Assembly: GCA_016176605.1 (NCBI GenBank)
Contig: JACOWW010000002.1
Location: forward strand, 126,846-190,845
Source: Candidatus Saccharimonadota bacterium
GTDB lineage: Bacteria > Patescibacteriota > Saccharimonadia > Saccharimonadales > UBA10212
Reading direction: 5' to 3'
Length of the DNA stretch: 64,000 nt
Shown here in pieces: positions 15,109 to 23,278 of the stretch. How positions within the stretch are numbered: position 1 is the first letter of the stretch; every line of letters begins with the position of its first letter. The translations under genes and the position numbers were made by a program. The notes beneath the pieces are model-generated. The model ran no database searches and had not been told where the DNA came from. It saw nothing but the letters and a program-made list of their open reading frames with translations.

Positions 15109-16338
15109 TTAATGGGGTTCTAGTGGGCTGACTATATTGGCCTGGTTTTTCTGCATTTCTAACGCCTGCTGAGCAGTTAACCGCGGCAAGTTGATAAAAA
15201 ACGTGCTGCCTTTACCGATTTGGCTTTCTACCCATATGTGTCCATTAAACATTTCGATTATTTTCTTACCGATGTATAGCCCCAGGCCGGTACCGCCAAC
15301 AGTCCGTGTCATCGAGCTGTCCACGCGATAAAATTTTTGGAACAAGTGCGGTATGTCCTCTTCCGGTATACCTGTGCCAGTGTCTGCGACCTGTATCTGT
15401 ACTATCTTATCGTCGCCGGTTAATGAGACAGTGATGGAGCCTTGCTGCGTGTATTTGATGGCGTTGTCGATCAGGTTCTGCATGACCTCGCGTAAGCGGT
15501 TGGCGTCAACGAAAGCATAAAACAGAGGACGTATCACCTTGCCGCCCGTAACTTCACTATTACTGCTGAGCTGGAACTTAAGCTCCAGACCGTTTTTTCG
15601 GGCATTAAAGCGGCCGGCGTCGGCCGCCTGGGCGACGATTTCGCCAATTTCCACGACGGTTGGATAGCTAGCTACGCGGCCTTCTTCGGCCTTCGAACTA
15701 GTCAGTAAGTCTTGGAACAGGACGCCGAGATGCTGGGTGGCGACGTGGGCTTTGTCCAGGTAGCTTTTGGCGTGGGCGTCAATTTGGGATACTTTTGGGT
15801 TGAGCGCTAAGGATAAATAGCCTTCTACGGCCGCTATAGGCGTGCGCATTTCGTGCGACGCGGTATTGACAAACTCGTTGCGCCGGGCTTCCTCTTGTTT
15901 TTCTGTGGTAATGTCACGGAAAACACCAACCACCCCGCTAGGCCTGTTGTTGCCCGGCTCGGTCATCGGCGAAACTATCAAAGACACCGGTACTAGTTTG
16001 CCGCTTTTTGTTCGTAAATAGTTCTTGCTGTCGCGGGTGGCCCTGCCGCTCGAAAGGGACTGCGCAAAGGGGTTGGTTTGCGGTTGTAGCTGGTTGCTAC
16101 GCTCGTCGACTAGCTGCAGGACGCTACTATATTCCAAGTTAAACGCTTCATTAGCCGGCCAGCCGGTTATCACAGCGGCCGCTGGGTTAAAGAGGTGAAT
16201 TAAATTATCAGCGCCCACCATGACCACACCGTCTTCAATAGCATTGAGAATGAATCCGGAGTTAATGGTTTGATCTTTAGCCGAAGCCTTGCTCCCGCCG
16301 CTGCCTTGGCCTTCCGTTTTTTTACGCTTAAACCACAC
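15109..16338 (-). CDS. Soluble PAS histidine kinase
   Basis: 409 residues with no membrane span. A PAS domain (about 28-145) is followed by the HisKA dimerisation helix with SHEMRTP (His162). A HATPase domain follows with the N box (NLIDNAIKYT), G1 (DTGTGIP), F box (FQKFYRVD) and G2 (GTGLGLYIG). It should sense a cytoplasmic cue through PAS and phosphorylate the receiver protein encoded just downstream. Start GTG 16338 has AGGTGGG about 9 nt upstream and a TATAAT further up. Confidence 0.93.
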   Translation of the reverse strand: MWFKRKKTEGQGSGGSKASAKDQTINSGFILNAIEDGVVMVGADNLIHLFNPAAAVITGWPANEAFNLEYSSVLQLVDERSNQLQPQTNPFAQSLSSGRATRDSKNYLRTKSGKLVPVSLIVSPMTEPGNNRPSGVVGVFRDITTEKQEEARRNEFVNTASHEMRTPIAAVEGYLSLALNPKVSQIDAHAKSYLDKAHVATQHLGVLFQDLLTSSKAEEGRVASYPTVVEIGEIVAQAADAGRFNARKNGLELKFQLSSNSEVTGGKVIRPLFYAFVDANRLREVMQNLIDNAIKYTQQGSITVSLTGDDKIVQIQVADTGTGIPEEDIPHLFQKFYRVDSSMTRTVGGTGLGLYIGKKIIEMFNGHIWVESQIGKGSTFFINLPRLTAQQALEMQKNQANIVSPLEPH

Positions 16339-16371
16339 GTATTATGCCCACCTATGCTATTATAGCCGTTT

Positions 16372-16441
16372 ACCCAGCACTTAAGGCTGAGTGCTTCGCA
16401 AGTATCCGCCTATCGCGGATAGTCTCAGACCTAAGTGCTGG
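16372..16441. repeat. CAGCACTTAG hairpin, copy 3 of 3
   Basis: ACCCAGCACTTA and CTAAGTGCTGG enclose CTGAG/CTCAG and TATCCGC/GCGGATA stems. Lies directly upstream of the kinase promoter region. Confidence 0.65.
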
Positions 16442-16671
16442 ATTAATGCTTCCTATTATCTGTTGAGAGGCTGCTTTTTACAATAGACGTCTGTTCGCCT
16501 CGCGAAGCACACGCCTTCCGGGCCCACAGACCCTTTATCCATTAGCCCTTTACCTTTCACCATACATTATCCATTAACCTTTCACCATGAACCCCTGTAG
16601 CTCATGGTAAATGGAAAACGGGCCATGGTTAACGCACAGTAAACAGTAAATGGTAAATGGTGAACGGCGAA
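16442..16671. repeat. Degenerate AACGGTAAAC/CCATTAACC repeat tract
   Basis: Together with the hairpin before it this fills the 333-bp gap between dinB and the kinase. Copies of CCATTAACCTTTCACC on one side and GGTAAATGGTGAACGG on the other could pair over about 130 nt. A second fold around 16480-16530 has GTCTGT/ACAGAC arms. No gene seen. Confidence 0.5.
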
Positions 16672-18018
16672 CTATGCTCTATTGAGTAACAGCTCAAAGT
16701 ACCTGGTACTGCCAAAGGGTATTTTTTGTTTGACCACGTCTTTGGCATTCAGGCTGCTGGCATAGGTGACCGTAAACTCGCCAAATTGGCTGTTTATTTC
16801 ATCTATCGCCTGCGTCAGCCAGATTTCCTTGTTGACTTCGTCAAGTAAGCTGACTTGGCTTATATTTGAAGGCTCCAAGCCGTAGCAAGAAACAGCTATC
16901 ATGCGCACGAAGCCGTTTCTTGGTCGGCGGTTAAACAGCAGTGTTGCTCGCCGATGAACCTCGGCATTGCTGAAGAAAGTGCTTTTAAACATCCGGCGCT
17001 CGTACCAAGAATCACCGCTGGCGTACAGCAGGTAAATCATGATACCGCGGGCACAGAGGCCCTTATAGCGCAGCTTCATGGCCGTAGTTTCGCACAGATA
17101 GGCTAGGCGTGAGCGCAGGGTTTCTTCGCTGGGCTGCATATCGTCCAGCACATACTGCCGCCCGACAGTTTTGACCGAAGATTCAAAATCATCGACTTCG
17201 TAGCCGCGCAGCCGCTGGTACCAGTCTTCGCCGCAGACGCTTTTGAAAACGTGCCGGCGCAAAACATCGGCCGGGGCATCCAAAAACTGCAAAGGAGTGT
17301 AAATTCCGCAGGCATTAAGTCGAGCTTCATTGCGTTCGGCAATGCCTGTCAGATCAATTAATTTTAAGCTCGATAAAGTCTTGTGTAAGTTTCTATGGTC
17401 AATGATATCCAGACCGTCCGGCTTGTGCAGTGAGGCGGCGGTTTTGGCCAAAAAGCGGTTAGGCGCGATGCCGATGTTACAGCGCATCCAGCAGCCGACC
17501 TCGTCGCGCAGGCGCCGCTTTATTTCATAACCTATGTCGATTAACGATTGTGCCTTGACCCCAGTGGAATTTTCGCTTTGCGAATTCCACGGGGTCAATC
17601 CCGTGGAACTCCCGCCAGAGGCGGGACGGCTGAAGCCGGTTCCACTGGGATTGAAGTTAATAATGCCCTCATCAATACTTTTCATAATGACGTTGGGCGA
17701 ATAAGACTGCATGATATTCACTAATAATTGGTAGACCCAGTGGTACTTAGGCGGGTCGGTTTCCAGCATTATAAGATTTGGCGCCAGTACTTTGGCGTCG
17801 CTAAAGGTCATGCCTACCTTAACGCCGAAAACCTTGGCTTCGTAACTGGCGGCCACCACACAGGCGTTTTTGGTCAGGCGGTTAGTGATAGCCAGTGGTT
17901 TACCACGTAGCAGCGGCCTGGCCTGTTGCTCCACTGTTGCGAAGCAGGAATTCAGATCAATATGCATTGTCAAGGGCTCTGCTTTATTGATTGGTAACTC
18001 TAATTTAGGATGTGGCAT
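16672..18018 (-). CDS. dinB: Y-family DNA polymerase (DinB/UmuC-like)
   Basis: Translesion polymerase. Residues 18-28 hold the first catalytic Asp (MHIDLNSCFATVE). The SIDE motif sits at 114-117 (KSIDEGIINF). Thumb and little-finger parts follow, with NIGIAPNRFLAKTA and HhH residues. Directly after the SIDE strand, residues 123-154 are foreign: a Ser/Gly/Asn-rich stretch encoded exactly by a 96-bp double-hairpin element (17557-17652). Upstream and downstream sequence aligns to the family without it, so it is an in-frame insertion next to the active site. Whether activity survives is unknown. Confidence 0.9.
   Translation of the reverse strand: MPHPKLELPINKAEPLTMHIDLNSCFATVEQQARPLLRGKPLAITNRLTKNACVVAASYEAKVFGVKVGMTFSDAKVLAPNLIMLETDPPKYHWVYQLLVNIMQSYSPNVIMKSIDEGIINFNPSGTGFSRPASGGSSTGLTPWNSQSENSTGVKAQSLIDIGYEIKRRLRDEVGCWMRCNIGIAPNRFLAKTAASLHKPDGLDIIDHRNLHKTLSSLKLIDLTGIAERNEARLNACGIYTPLQFLDAPADVLRRHVFKSVCGEDWYQRLRGYEVDDFESSVKTVGRQYVLDDMQPSEETLRSRLAYLCETTAMKLRYKGLCARGIMIYLLYASGDSWYERRMFKSTFFSNAEVHRRATLLFNRRPRNGFVRMIAVSCYGLEPSNISQVSLLDEVNKEIWLTQAIDEINSQFGEFTVTYASSLNAKDVVKQKIPFGSTRYFELLLNRA
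17557..17652. repeat. 96-bp double-hairpin insertion in dinB
   Basis: Hairpin 1: GACCCCAGTGGAATT (17557-17571) with AATTCCACGGGGTC (17583-17596). Hairpin 2: AATCCCGTGGAAC (17597-17609) with GTTCCACTGGGATT (17639-17652), enclosing TCCCGCC/GGCGGGA and CGGCT/AGCCG. Both long arms share GTGGAA, so the two hairpins are relatives. Exactly 32 codons. Confidence 0.8.
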
Positions 18019-18147
18019 AAGTAAATCCGTTTTCCATTTTCAGTTCACAGTTTTCAATACGTTTTCGGTGATCCGTTTTCTGTTTCCATGGTAAACAGTT
18101 AATTGTAAACGCACGGTAAACGGTAAATAGTTAACGGTAAACAACTC
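18019..18147. repeat. Degenerate TTTTC and AACGGTAAAC repeats
   Basis: The gap between dinB and the small gene before it is made of TTTTCAGTTC-like units, then GGTAAACAGTTAATTG-like units. No gene or clear terminator. Confidence 0.45.
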
Positions 18148-18471
18148 CTAGGTCGCCGCAGTTGTTAGGTTAGCTGCAGTGTATTGTTCGTCCATTGGCC
18201 CAAAAACCTTGTCGGCTATGTAGACCAGCTTCCAGGTCAATTGCTCGGCGTCAAACTCTAGCCGGTAGTCGGCATTGCCGTCGGTCATATCAAATACGTG
18301 GATCATGCGCTGGCCCTGGCGCGTCGGGTGGCGCAGGCCTTGTTCGGTGAAAACTACGCTCTTGCCGTCGTATTCCATTTTCTTCGGGAAGCAGCGCAGT
18401 TTTTTTACGCCCTGCCTAAAGTAATAGGCTACGATATTTACGTCTTTGTTGATTTCGACTACATTTTCCAT
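18148..18471 (-). CDS. Conserved-looking hypothetical protein upstream of dinB
   Basis: 107 residues, predicted mostly beta, no known motif. It has CFPKKMEYDGKSVVF and HPTRQGQRMIHVFDM segments. A strong Shine-Dalgarno GGAGG lies 8 nt before ATG 18471; a GTG one codon earlier would be only 5 nt away. It lies in the same direction as dinB and could be co-transcribed; a DNA-damage role is only a guess from position. Confidence 0.6.
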   Translation of the reverse strand: MENVVEINKDVNIVAYYFRQGVKKLRCFPKKMEYDGKSVVFTEQGLRHPTRQGQRMIHVFDMTDGNADYRLEFDAEQLTWKLVYIADKVFGPMDEQYTAANLTTAAT

Positions 18472-18738
18472 CACATTATCCTCCTGATCGCTTATTGTTT
18501 ACTGTTTCTTGCTTCTTGTTTTTTGATTTGAGTTATAAAAAGAAAACCGATTGCCGCTTGAAACGACTCAGCAGACGGATTTACGCCCAGCTACCAGCTA
18601 AGAACAATGACCGTCTATCATAATTCCGTTACTGGGAGCAAATAGATTCGAGGACTAAGTAGGGACTGCCTGTTTGGCTGTGTACTTTCCTGATTTTAGC
18701 TAACAGCTAACCGCTATCAGCTAATGGCTATTAAAGTC

Positions 18739-18779
18739 TGTGAGGAGGAGTGCCCGCCGTAGGCGGATAGGCCCTCACA
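18739..18779. repeat. Nested hairpin TGTGAGG/CCTCACA
   Basis: Outer arms TGTGAGG and CCTCACA, inner CCGCC-GTA-GGCGG. It lies in the gap before the ilvA leader, which is otherwise filled with AGCTAACAGCT-like degenerate units (about 18690-18735). Confidence 0.5.
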
Positions 18780-18852
18780 TGGCTAAACTAATTCTATATT
18801 ATTGCGCTTCCGCTTTGCAACGGAAATTAATATAATTTTTTACGATTTGTGG

Positions 18853-18858
18853 TAGTAT
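18853..18858 (+). promoter_or_regulatory. Candidate -10 of the ilvA leader
   Basis: TAGTAT ends 7 nt before the leader ATG at 18866, the spacing seen for other leaderless genes here. TATAAT at 18831-18836 is an alternative that would give a short untranslated leader. Confidence 0.45.
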
Positions 18859-18865
18859 CAAGTTT

Positions 18866-18931
18866 ATGGCTAAGGGAATAATTTCGATTATCGGAATTAT
18901 TATTACCTCCTTCGGAGGTGCCTTAGCGTAA
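18866..18931 (+). CDS. Isoleucine-rich leader peptide of ilvA (21 aa)
   Basis: ATG to TAA, 21 codons. Seven are Ile (codons 5, 6, 8, 9, 11, 12 and 13, with ATA, ATT and ATC) and one Thr follows. The Ile run ends exactly where the first hairpin arm begins (ACC TCC, codons 14-15). Enzymes of branched-chain amino acid synthesis are classically controlled by such peptides. Ile is the end product of the pathway that the downstream ilvA begins. Too short for routine gene calling. Confidence 0.8.
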   Translation: MAKGIISIIGIIITSFGGALA

Positions 18932-18977
18932 TCCATTAAAAAGGATAGAAGGTGACCTCCCGTACGGGAGGTTTTTT
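18905..18977 (+). promoter_or_regulatory. Transcription attenuator of ilvA
   Basis: Arm 1 ACCTCC (18905-18910) pairs with arm 2 GGAGGT (18914-18919). Arm 3 ACCTCCC (18955-18961) pairs with arm 4 GGGAGGT (18966-18972), followed by TTTTT (18973-18977) to form the terminator. Arm 2 can also pair with arm 3. A ribosome stalled on the Ile codons would cover arm 1 and free arm 2 to trap arm 3, so transcription continues into ilvA when Ile is scarce. Confidence 0.8.
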
Positions 18978-19046
18978 AGTAAAGAAGAATGAGCAATTTT
19001 AAGGCGCGAAAATCGAAATTTCAGCAATAGCTTACCTGGGAGAAAG

Positions 19047-20297
19047 ATGAAAAACCTCGTCGGCCTACAGACAATTGATGAAGCCGCCCAAAGGCTAAAT
19101 AATGTGGCAATGAATACGCCGCTGCAATTTTCGCATCGCTTGTCAAAGCTTCATCGCGCCAAAGTCTATCTTAAGCGCGAAGACCTGCAGGACGTGCGTT
19201 CTTATAAAATCCGTGGCGCTTATAACTTAATTAAGTCGCTGCCGGCCAAAGAACAAAAAAAGGGGGTTGTTTGCGCCAGCGCCGGTAACCATGCCCAAGG
19301 TGTAGCCTACAGCTGTAACCGGCTAAAAATTAAAGGTACAATTTTTATGCCCGTTCTTACGCCGCTGCAAAAAATCAGCCGTGTGCGGCACTTTGGCAGC
19401 GGCTGGGTAGATGTTAAATTGGTTGGAACTACGTTTGATGAGAGCAATTCTGCGGCCCAGGAATTCTCAAAAAAACACAGCACCGTTTTTGTCCATCCGT
19501 TTGACGACCCGATAGTAATTTCCGGCCAGGGCACGGTTGGCAAAGAAATTTGGGAGAAGCTTGGCAAAAGCATCGATTATCTATTCTGCCCGGTTGGCGG
19601 CGGCGGCCTAATTTCAGGCGCCGGCACTTACCTTAAAGGTAAGAATAAGAAAGTTAAAGTCGTGGCTGTGGAAGCCAAAGGTGCCGCCGGCATGCACAAG
19701 TCGTTAAAGTTCGGTAGCATTGTAACTTTGGAAGAAATTGACCCGTTTGTGGACGGCGTGGCCGTAAAAACTGTCGGCAGCCATACCTTTGCCATAGCTT
19801 CGAAATTGATCGATAAGACAGTCGTTCTGGACGAAGGCCAAATTTGCTCGACGATGATTGATCTTTACCAAAACGAAGGGATTGTCAGCGAGCCGGCCGG
19901 CGCATTATCAATCTCGGCTCTAGACGAACTGGGTACGCATCTGAAAAATAAGGTGGTCGTTTGTATCTTAAGCGGCGGCAACAACGACATTTTGCGCTAC
20001 CCTGAAATAATGGAAAAAAGTTTGGTTTATAAGGGGCTTAAGCATTACTTCATCATCGAGTTCGCTCAAAGGCCCGGACAACTGAAAAAGCTGGTAGATA
20101 AAGTTTTAGGGCCGAGCGACGACATAGTCAGATTTGAATATATTAAGAAAAACTCCAAAGAAACCGGCCCGGCCTTGGTTGGTATAGAGCTGGTTGACAA
20201 AAAAGACCTGCGTCCGTTGATGAAAAAACTTGATACCGAAGGCATAAACTACACCGCCCTAGAACCAAAGGATCTTCTCTACAAATACCTGATATAA
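19047..20297 (+). CDS. ilvA: Threonine dehydratase (biosynthetic, ACT-containing)
   Basis: PLP enzyme converting Thr to 2-oxobutyrate, the first step to Ile. PLP Lys54 in RSYKIRGAYN; phosphate cradle ASAGNHAQG; GGGGLISG glycine loop. The last about 80 residues form one ACT-like regulatory domain (KHYFIIEFAQRPGQL), so feedback by Ile is likely. At 416 residues it is the shorter, single-ACT type. GGGAGA lies 5 nt before ATG 19047. The Ile-leader attenuator upstream supports a biosynthetic rather than a degradative role. No other ilv gene is in the window. Confidence 0.93.
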   Translation: MKNLVGLQTIDEAAQRLNNVAMNTPLQFSHRLSKLHRAKVYLKREDLQDVRSYKIRGAYNLIKSLPAKEQKKGVVCASAGNHAQGVAYSCNRLKIKGTIFMPVLTPLQKISRVRHFGSGWVDVKLVGTTFDESNSAAQEFSKKHSTVFVHPFDDPIVISGQGTVGKEIWEKLGKSIDYLFCPVGGGGLISGAGTYLKGKNKKVKVVAVEAKGAAGMHKSLKFGSIVTLEEIDPFVDGVAVKTVGSHTFAIASKLIDKTVVLDEGQICSTMIDLYQNEGIVSEPAGALSISALDELGTHLKNKVVVCILSGGNNDILRYPEIMEKSLVYKGLKHYFIIEFAQRPGQLKKLVDKVLGPSDDIVRFEYIKKNSKETGPALVGIELVDKKDLRPLMKKLDTEGINYTALEPKDLLYKYLI

Positions 20298-20388
20298 AAC
20301 TGGCAAATTTGGCCCCTGTCGTGCTATGCTTTTCAAGCAAAAACGCCTTCTTGGCCCCGTCGTCTAGCGGTTTAGCCCAGCCCTAAAT

Positions 20389-20463
20389 GGTCCCATCGTC
20401 TAGTGGTTAGGACACCGGGTTCTCATCCCGGCAACAGGGGTTCGACTCCCCTTGGGATCACCA
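20389..20463 (+). tRNA. tRNA-Glu (CTC)
   Basis: Full cloverleaf: acceptor GGTCCCA/TGGGATC, D arm GTC...GAC, anticodon stem CCGGG/CCCGG with loop TTCTCAT (anticodon CTC, reads GAG), T arm AGGGG-TTCGACT-CCCCT, encoded CCA. It lies inside the relic described above. Confidence 0.93.
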
Positions 20464-20507
20464 GTTATAAACAATTTAGGGCTGGGTCATCCAGCCAGGA
20501 AGGGTTC

Positions 20508-20548
20508 GCCATATCATTCGATATGGCGCCCTGTCGCATGACAGGGCG
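20508..20548. repeat. 40-bp double hairpin, copy 1
   Basis: GCCATATC-ATTC-GATATGGC then GCCCTGTC-GCAT-GACAGGGC. Copy 2 (27702-27742) is in inverse order and orientation. Differences fall in pairs that keep both stems. Confidence 0.8.
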
Positions 20549-20574
20549 AATCCCGCCGGGGTCACCAGGTGTTT

Positions 20575-21801
20575 TTATGGGGAATATTTGACTTGGCCGT
20601 CTTTTACGGCACTGACCCAGGTTTGGCCGGCATTTAGCTTAATCGGTTGGCCGTTCGTGTCTTTGAATTCAATTTGGCTGGAGCGGTCCGCCTTACTCCA
20701 CGTGCCTTGCACCACAAATCCGTCCTGGAATATGTATACAGTTCCACTGCCGGTTGTGCCGTAACCGCTGTGGCCGCTGCCATCGACAATGCTGTAGGGT
20801 ATAACTATCGCAATTACTACTTTGGGCGCTAATTGGACGCCTGTTTTATCGCTGGCGGAATTGGTAGAGATATGCGCTCCGCTCCCTTCGCTGCGGCGGT
20901 AGAAATTGTACGCCGGGTCGTGGTCGTAGTGGACATTGTAGGCCGCGCTGGAAATGGCCAGATCGATTGTCTTGGCTGTCGGAACGGCTAATTTTTGATC
21001 AATTTTGCGCGGCCAGGCAGTAAAGGAACTGCTGGTATAACCCTTGGATTTATTCAGCTCATCTAATTTATCGAAGCTGGTATAGACGTTATGAGGTGCC
21101 GGTCGGCTGCTTTCACGCCAATAACTGCCAGAGTTAAAAAACTGGTCCAAATCTTTGCCGCCATTTCTTATTTGTGCCAGTGCCTCAGGGCTGCCGCCAA
21201 CGTGGGCGATAGATGCGTCGAAACTAGCCGCCCAGTCAATGTAGTATGGCCGTAGGCTGCGTACCGGCCCTACATGCCCTGGTCGTGCTTCTTGGTACAG
21301 CGTAATAAAGCGGGTAATGCCACCCTCGGCTATGGCCTCAAAAATAACTCCGGCATCAGCGATACCCGATTGCGGGCGGGCATCTGGGCTGTTTTCGATC
21401 ATTATGGCTGTAACTGGCCGTTTAGCCAGTTCCGGGTCCACTTGCGTGCCGGTTAGCGGCGATGGGACGGTTAAAGCCTTTTTCTCATTTTTGCTAATAT
21501 CTATCGATGAATTAGCTCCCCCGCTAAGTAAGCTGCGGGCAGTTAAGCCCCCGGCTGCCACAATTAATAACGCGGCAAAAATTACTATGACTTTATGCCT
21601 TGTTCTGAGCGAACCCCATTTACTGCGCGGATCTAAAAAGTGGAGCTTAGAGCGTTTGGGGGGGTTGGGGGGCTCCGGGCCAGGCGGGCTGGCCGACGCT
21701 AGCCCACTGGGGCTATTGAAGGCTTGTCTTCTATTGAGCGAACGGTGTCTTAGGGCCGGCGGTATCTTAAAGTTGGGGTCTTGATTTTGCAGTTGCACCA
21801 A
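20575..21801 (-). CDS. DUF3048 membrane-anchored protein (YerB-like)
   Basis: 408 residues: a Pro/Ser-rich cytoplasmic head, one membrane span (about 70-87) and an extracytoplasmic DUF3048 domain. The domain is recognised by TAIMIENSPDARPQSGI, VIFEAIAEGGITRFITLY and GPVRSLRPYYIDWA. YerB-type proteins are surface proteins of unknown function, often in Gram-positive bacteria. The stop lies directly after the tRNA relic. Identification of the domain is firm; function is open. Confidence 0.85.
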   Translation of the reverse strand: MVQLQNQDPNFKIPPALRHRSLNRRQAFNSPSGLASASPPGPEPPNPPKRSKLHFLDPRSKWGSLRTRHKVIVIFAALLIVAAGGLTARSLLSGGANSSIDISKNEKKALTVPSPLTGTQVDPELAKRPVTAIMIENSPDARPQSGIADAGVIFEAIAEGGITRFITLYQEARPGHVGPVRSLRPYYIDWAASFDASIAHVGGSPEALAQIRNGGKDLDQFFNSGSYWRESSRPAPHNVYTSFDKLDELNKSKGYTSSSFTAWPRKIDQKLAVPTAKTIDLAISSAAYNVHYDHDPAYNFYRRSEGSGAHISTNSASDKTGVQLAPKVVIAIVIPYSIVDGSGHSGYGTTGSGTVYIFQDGFVVQGTWSKADRSSQIEFKDTNGQPIKLNAGQTWVSAVKDGQVKYSP

Positions 21802-21821
21802 AATATTATAGCACGAGCGTT

Positions 21822-23261
21822 TTAGAAGGTTTCGCGAGCTTTTTGGAGCCGCTTAAGCGCCTCTTCTTTGCCAAGTACCGCTAGCGTACCGAAGATCTCC
21901 GGCGACACGGCGCTGGCAGTTACGGCGATACGGATGATCGGGAAAAGAATAGCTGGTCTGGTACCAAGTGTGTCCAGTAACCTGTTCAGCCGGTTTTGGA
22001 TATCACGCTCCGAGAAATCACTGCCCTGCAGTTCTTTGATCACCGATTCTAGGTATTTCTTATAATCAGGTGGATTCTTTTTCAGCTGCTTATCCACTGG
22101 TTCTTTATATAGCTGGTTTACTTGCTCCGGCGTGGGCTCCGTGAAGAAAAAGCTTGTTAGCACCGGCAACTCGGCCAGAAATTTCAAACGCTCTCGGACC
22201 AATGCCAAGACCTTTTTTCGATACCCATCTGTATATTTGGATTTAAAAGCAGACTTTGGCCAGAATGCAGGTTTCTTCATATCGTTGAAGCCCAGAGTAT
22301 CGATATATAGGTGATCCAATGGCTTATCTCTTATATGGACGCCGTTCATCCATAATAATCTTTTTTCATCAAATTGGGCGCCCGACCTCTGAACGCGATC
22401 CAGACTGAACTTCTCAGTTAGCTCTCTAAGTGTAAAGATCTCCTTTTCGGTGCCATCGTTCCATCCTAGCAAAGCCATAAAATTGATGAGAGCTTCTTGC
22501 AAGTAGCCCTCCCGACGGTAGTCGAGAATGTCCTTTGCTCCATCGCGCTTGGAAAGTTTTTTCTTTCCGTCAGGCCCCATAACATATGGCAGCGTTACTA
22601 GTAACGGGCGCTCGATGTCAAGTGCTTCGTATAAGTTTAAAAATTTGGGAATTGAAGGTAAAAACTCCTGGCTGCGGATAACGTGGCTAATACCTATTTC
22701 GTGGTCGTCAATAATGTGGGCTAAGTTGTAGGTCGGATAACCATCGCTTTTTATGATTATAAAATCATCAATGACTTCCGGGCCTGATGCTAAATCCCCC
22801 ATAACTTCATCTTGCCATTTATAAGCCTTGGGTTCAGATTTGAAACGTAGCGGCATGCTGCCATCCCACATCGGCGAGTTTTTCGGTCTGTAATCGCGGT
22901 ATAAAAAAGGCTTTTTGGCGGCCTTGGCCTTTTGACGCATCTCATCGAGTTGCTCTTCGGTGGTCGGATCGGCATAGGCCCGGCCGCTGTCAATTAGTTT
23001 TTGGCCCCAACGCTTGTAAATATTAAGCCGCTGGCTCTGGCGGACCGGTTTTTCGTCAGGTTTAATGCCGAGCCAGGCCAGTGAATCAATTATATGTTGT
23101 TCGGCTTTCTCCACGTGGCGCATGCGGTCGGTATCTTCGATGCGCAGCAAAAACTGCCCGCGTGCTTGTTTGGCAACTAGCCATGCGAATAGGGCCGTGC
23201 GAACGCCGCCGACATGCATATACCCTGTCGGAGATGGTGCAAAGCGAGTCCTAACCTTCAT
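21822..23261 (-). CDS. gltX: Glutamyl-tRNA synthetase
   Basis: Class I synthetase of 479 residues with the HIGH-type motif PSPTGYMHVGG (10-20) and the KMSKS-type motif KKLSKRDG (about 238-245). An anticodon-binding helical C-terminus follows. Start ATG 23261 has TACAAT ending exactly 7 nt upstream and no Shine-Dalgarno, so a leaderless mRNA is likely. The promoter abuts the terminator of the previous gene. Whether it is discriminating or also charges tRNA-Gln cannot be judged here. Confidence 0.96.
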   Translation of the reverse strand: MKVRTRFAPSPTGYMHVGGVRTALFAWLVAKQARGQFLLRIEDTDRMRHVEKAEQHIIDSLAWLGIKPDEKPVRQSQRLNIYKRWGQKLIDSGRAYADPTTEEQLDEMRQKAKAAKKPFLYRDYRPKNSPMWDGSMPLRFKSEPKAYKWQDEVMGDLASGPEVIDDFIIIKSDGYPTYNLAHIIDDHEIGISHVIRSQEFLPSIPKFLNLYEALDIERPLLVTLPYVMGPDGKKKLSKRDGAKDILDYRREGYLQEALINFMALLGWNDGTEKEIFTLRELTEKFSLDRVQRSGAQFDEKRLLWMNGVHIRDKPLDHLYIDTLGFNDMKKPAFWPKSAFKSKYTDGYRKKVLALVRERLKFLAELPVLTSFFFTEPTPEQVNQLYKEPVDKQLKKNPPDYKKYLESVIKELQGSDFSERDIQNRLNRLLDTLGTRPAILFPIIRIAVTASAVSPEIFGTLAVLGKEEALKRLQKARETF

Positions 23262-23268
23262 TAATTAT

Positions 23269-23274
23269 ATTGTA
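23269..23274 (-). promoter_or_regulatory. -10 box of gltX (leaderless)
   Basis: TACAAT on the minus strand, 7 nt before the start codon; an overlapping TATAAT is too close to serve the same start. Confidence 0.55.
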
Positions 23275-23278
23275 CTTT

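Larger units (their letters stand above)
20353..20567 (+). pseudogene. tRNA-Glu-like relic split by tRNA-Glu and a hairpin element
   Basis: The ends look like one tRNA: GGCCCCG (20353-20359) pairs with CGGGGTC (20557-20563), followed by A-CCA, and the D-arm start GTCTAGCGGTTTAG is Glu-like. After that, CCCAGCCCTAAA (20376-20387) and its inverse TTTAGGGCTGGG (20475-20486) enclose an intact tRNA-Glu. The T loop is broken after GGGTTCG by a 40-bp double hairpin and resumes as AATCCC. Removing both inserts leaves about 71 nt with a weak T stem, so it is probably a dead gene. Confidence 0.6.
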
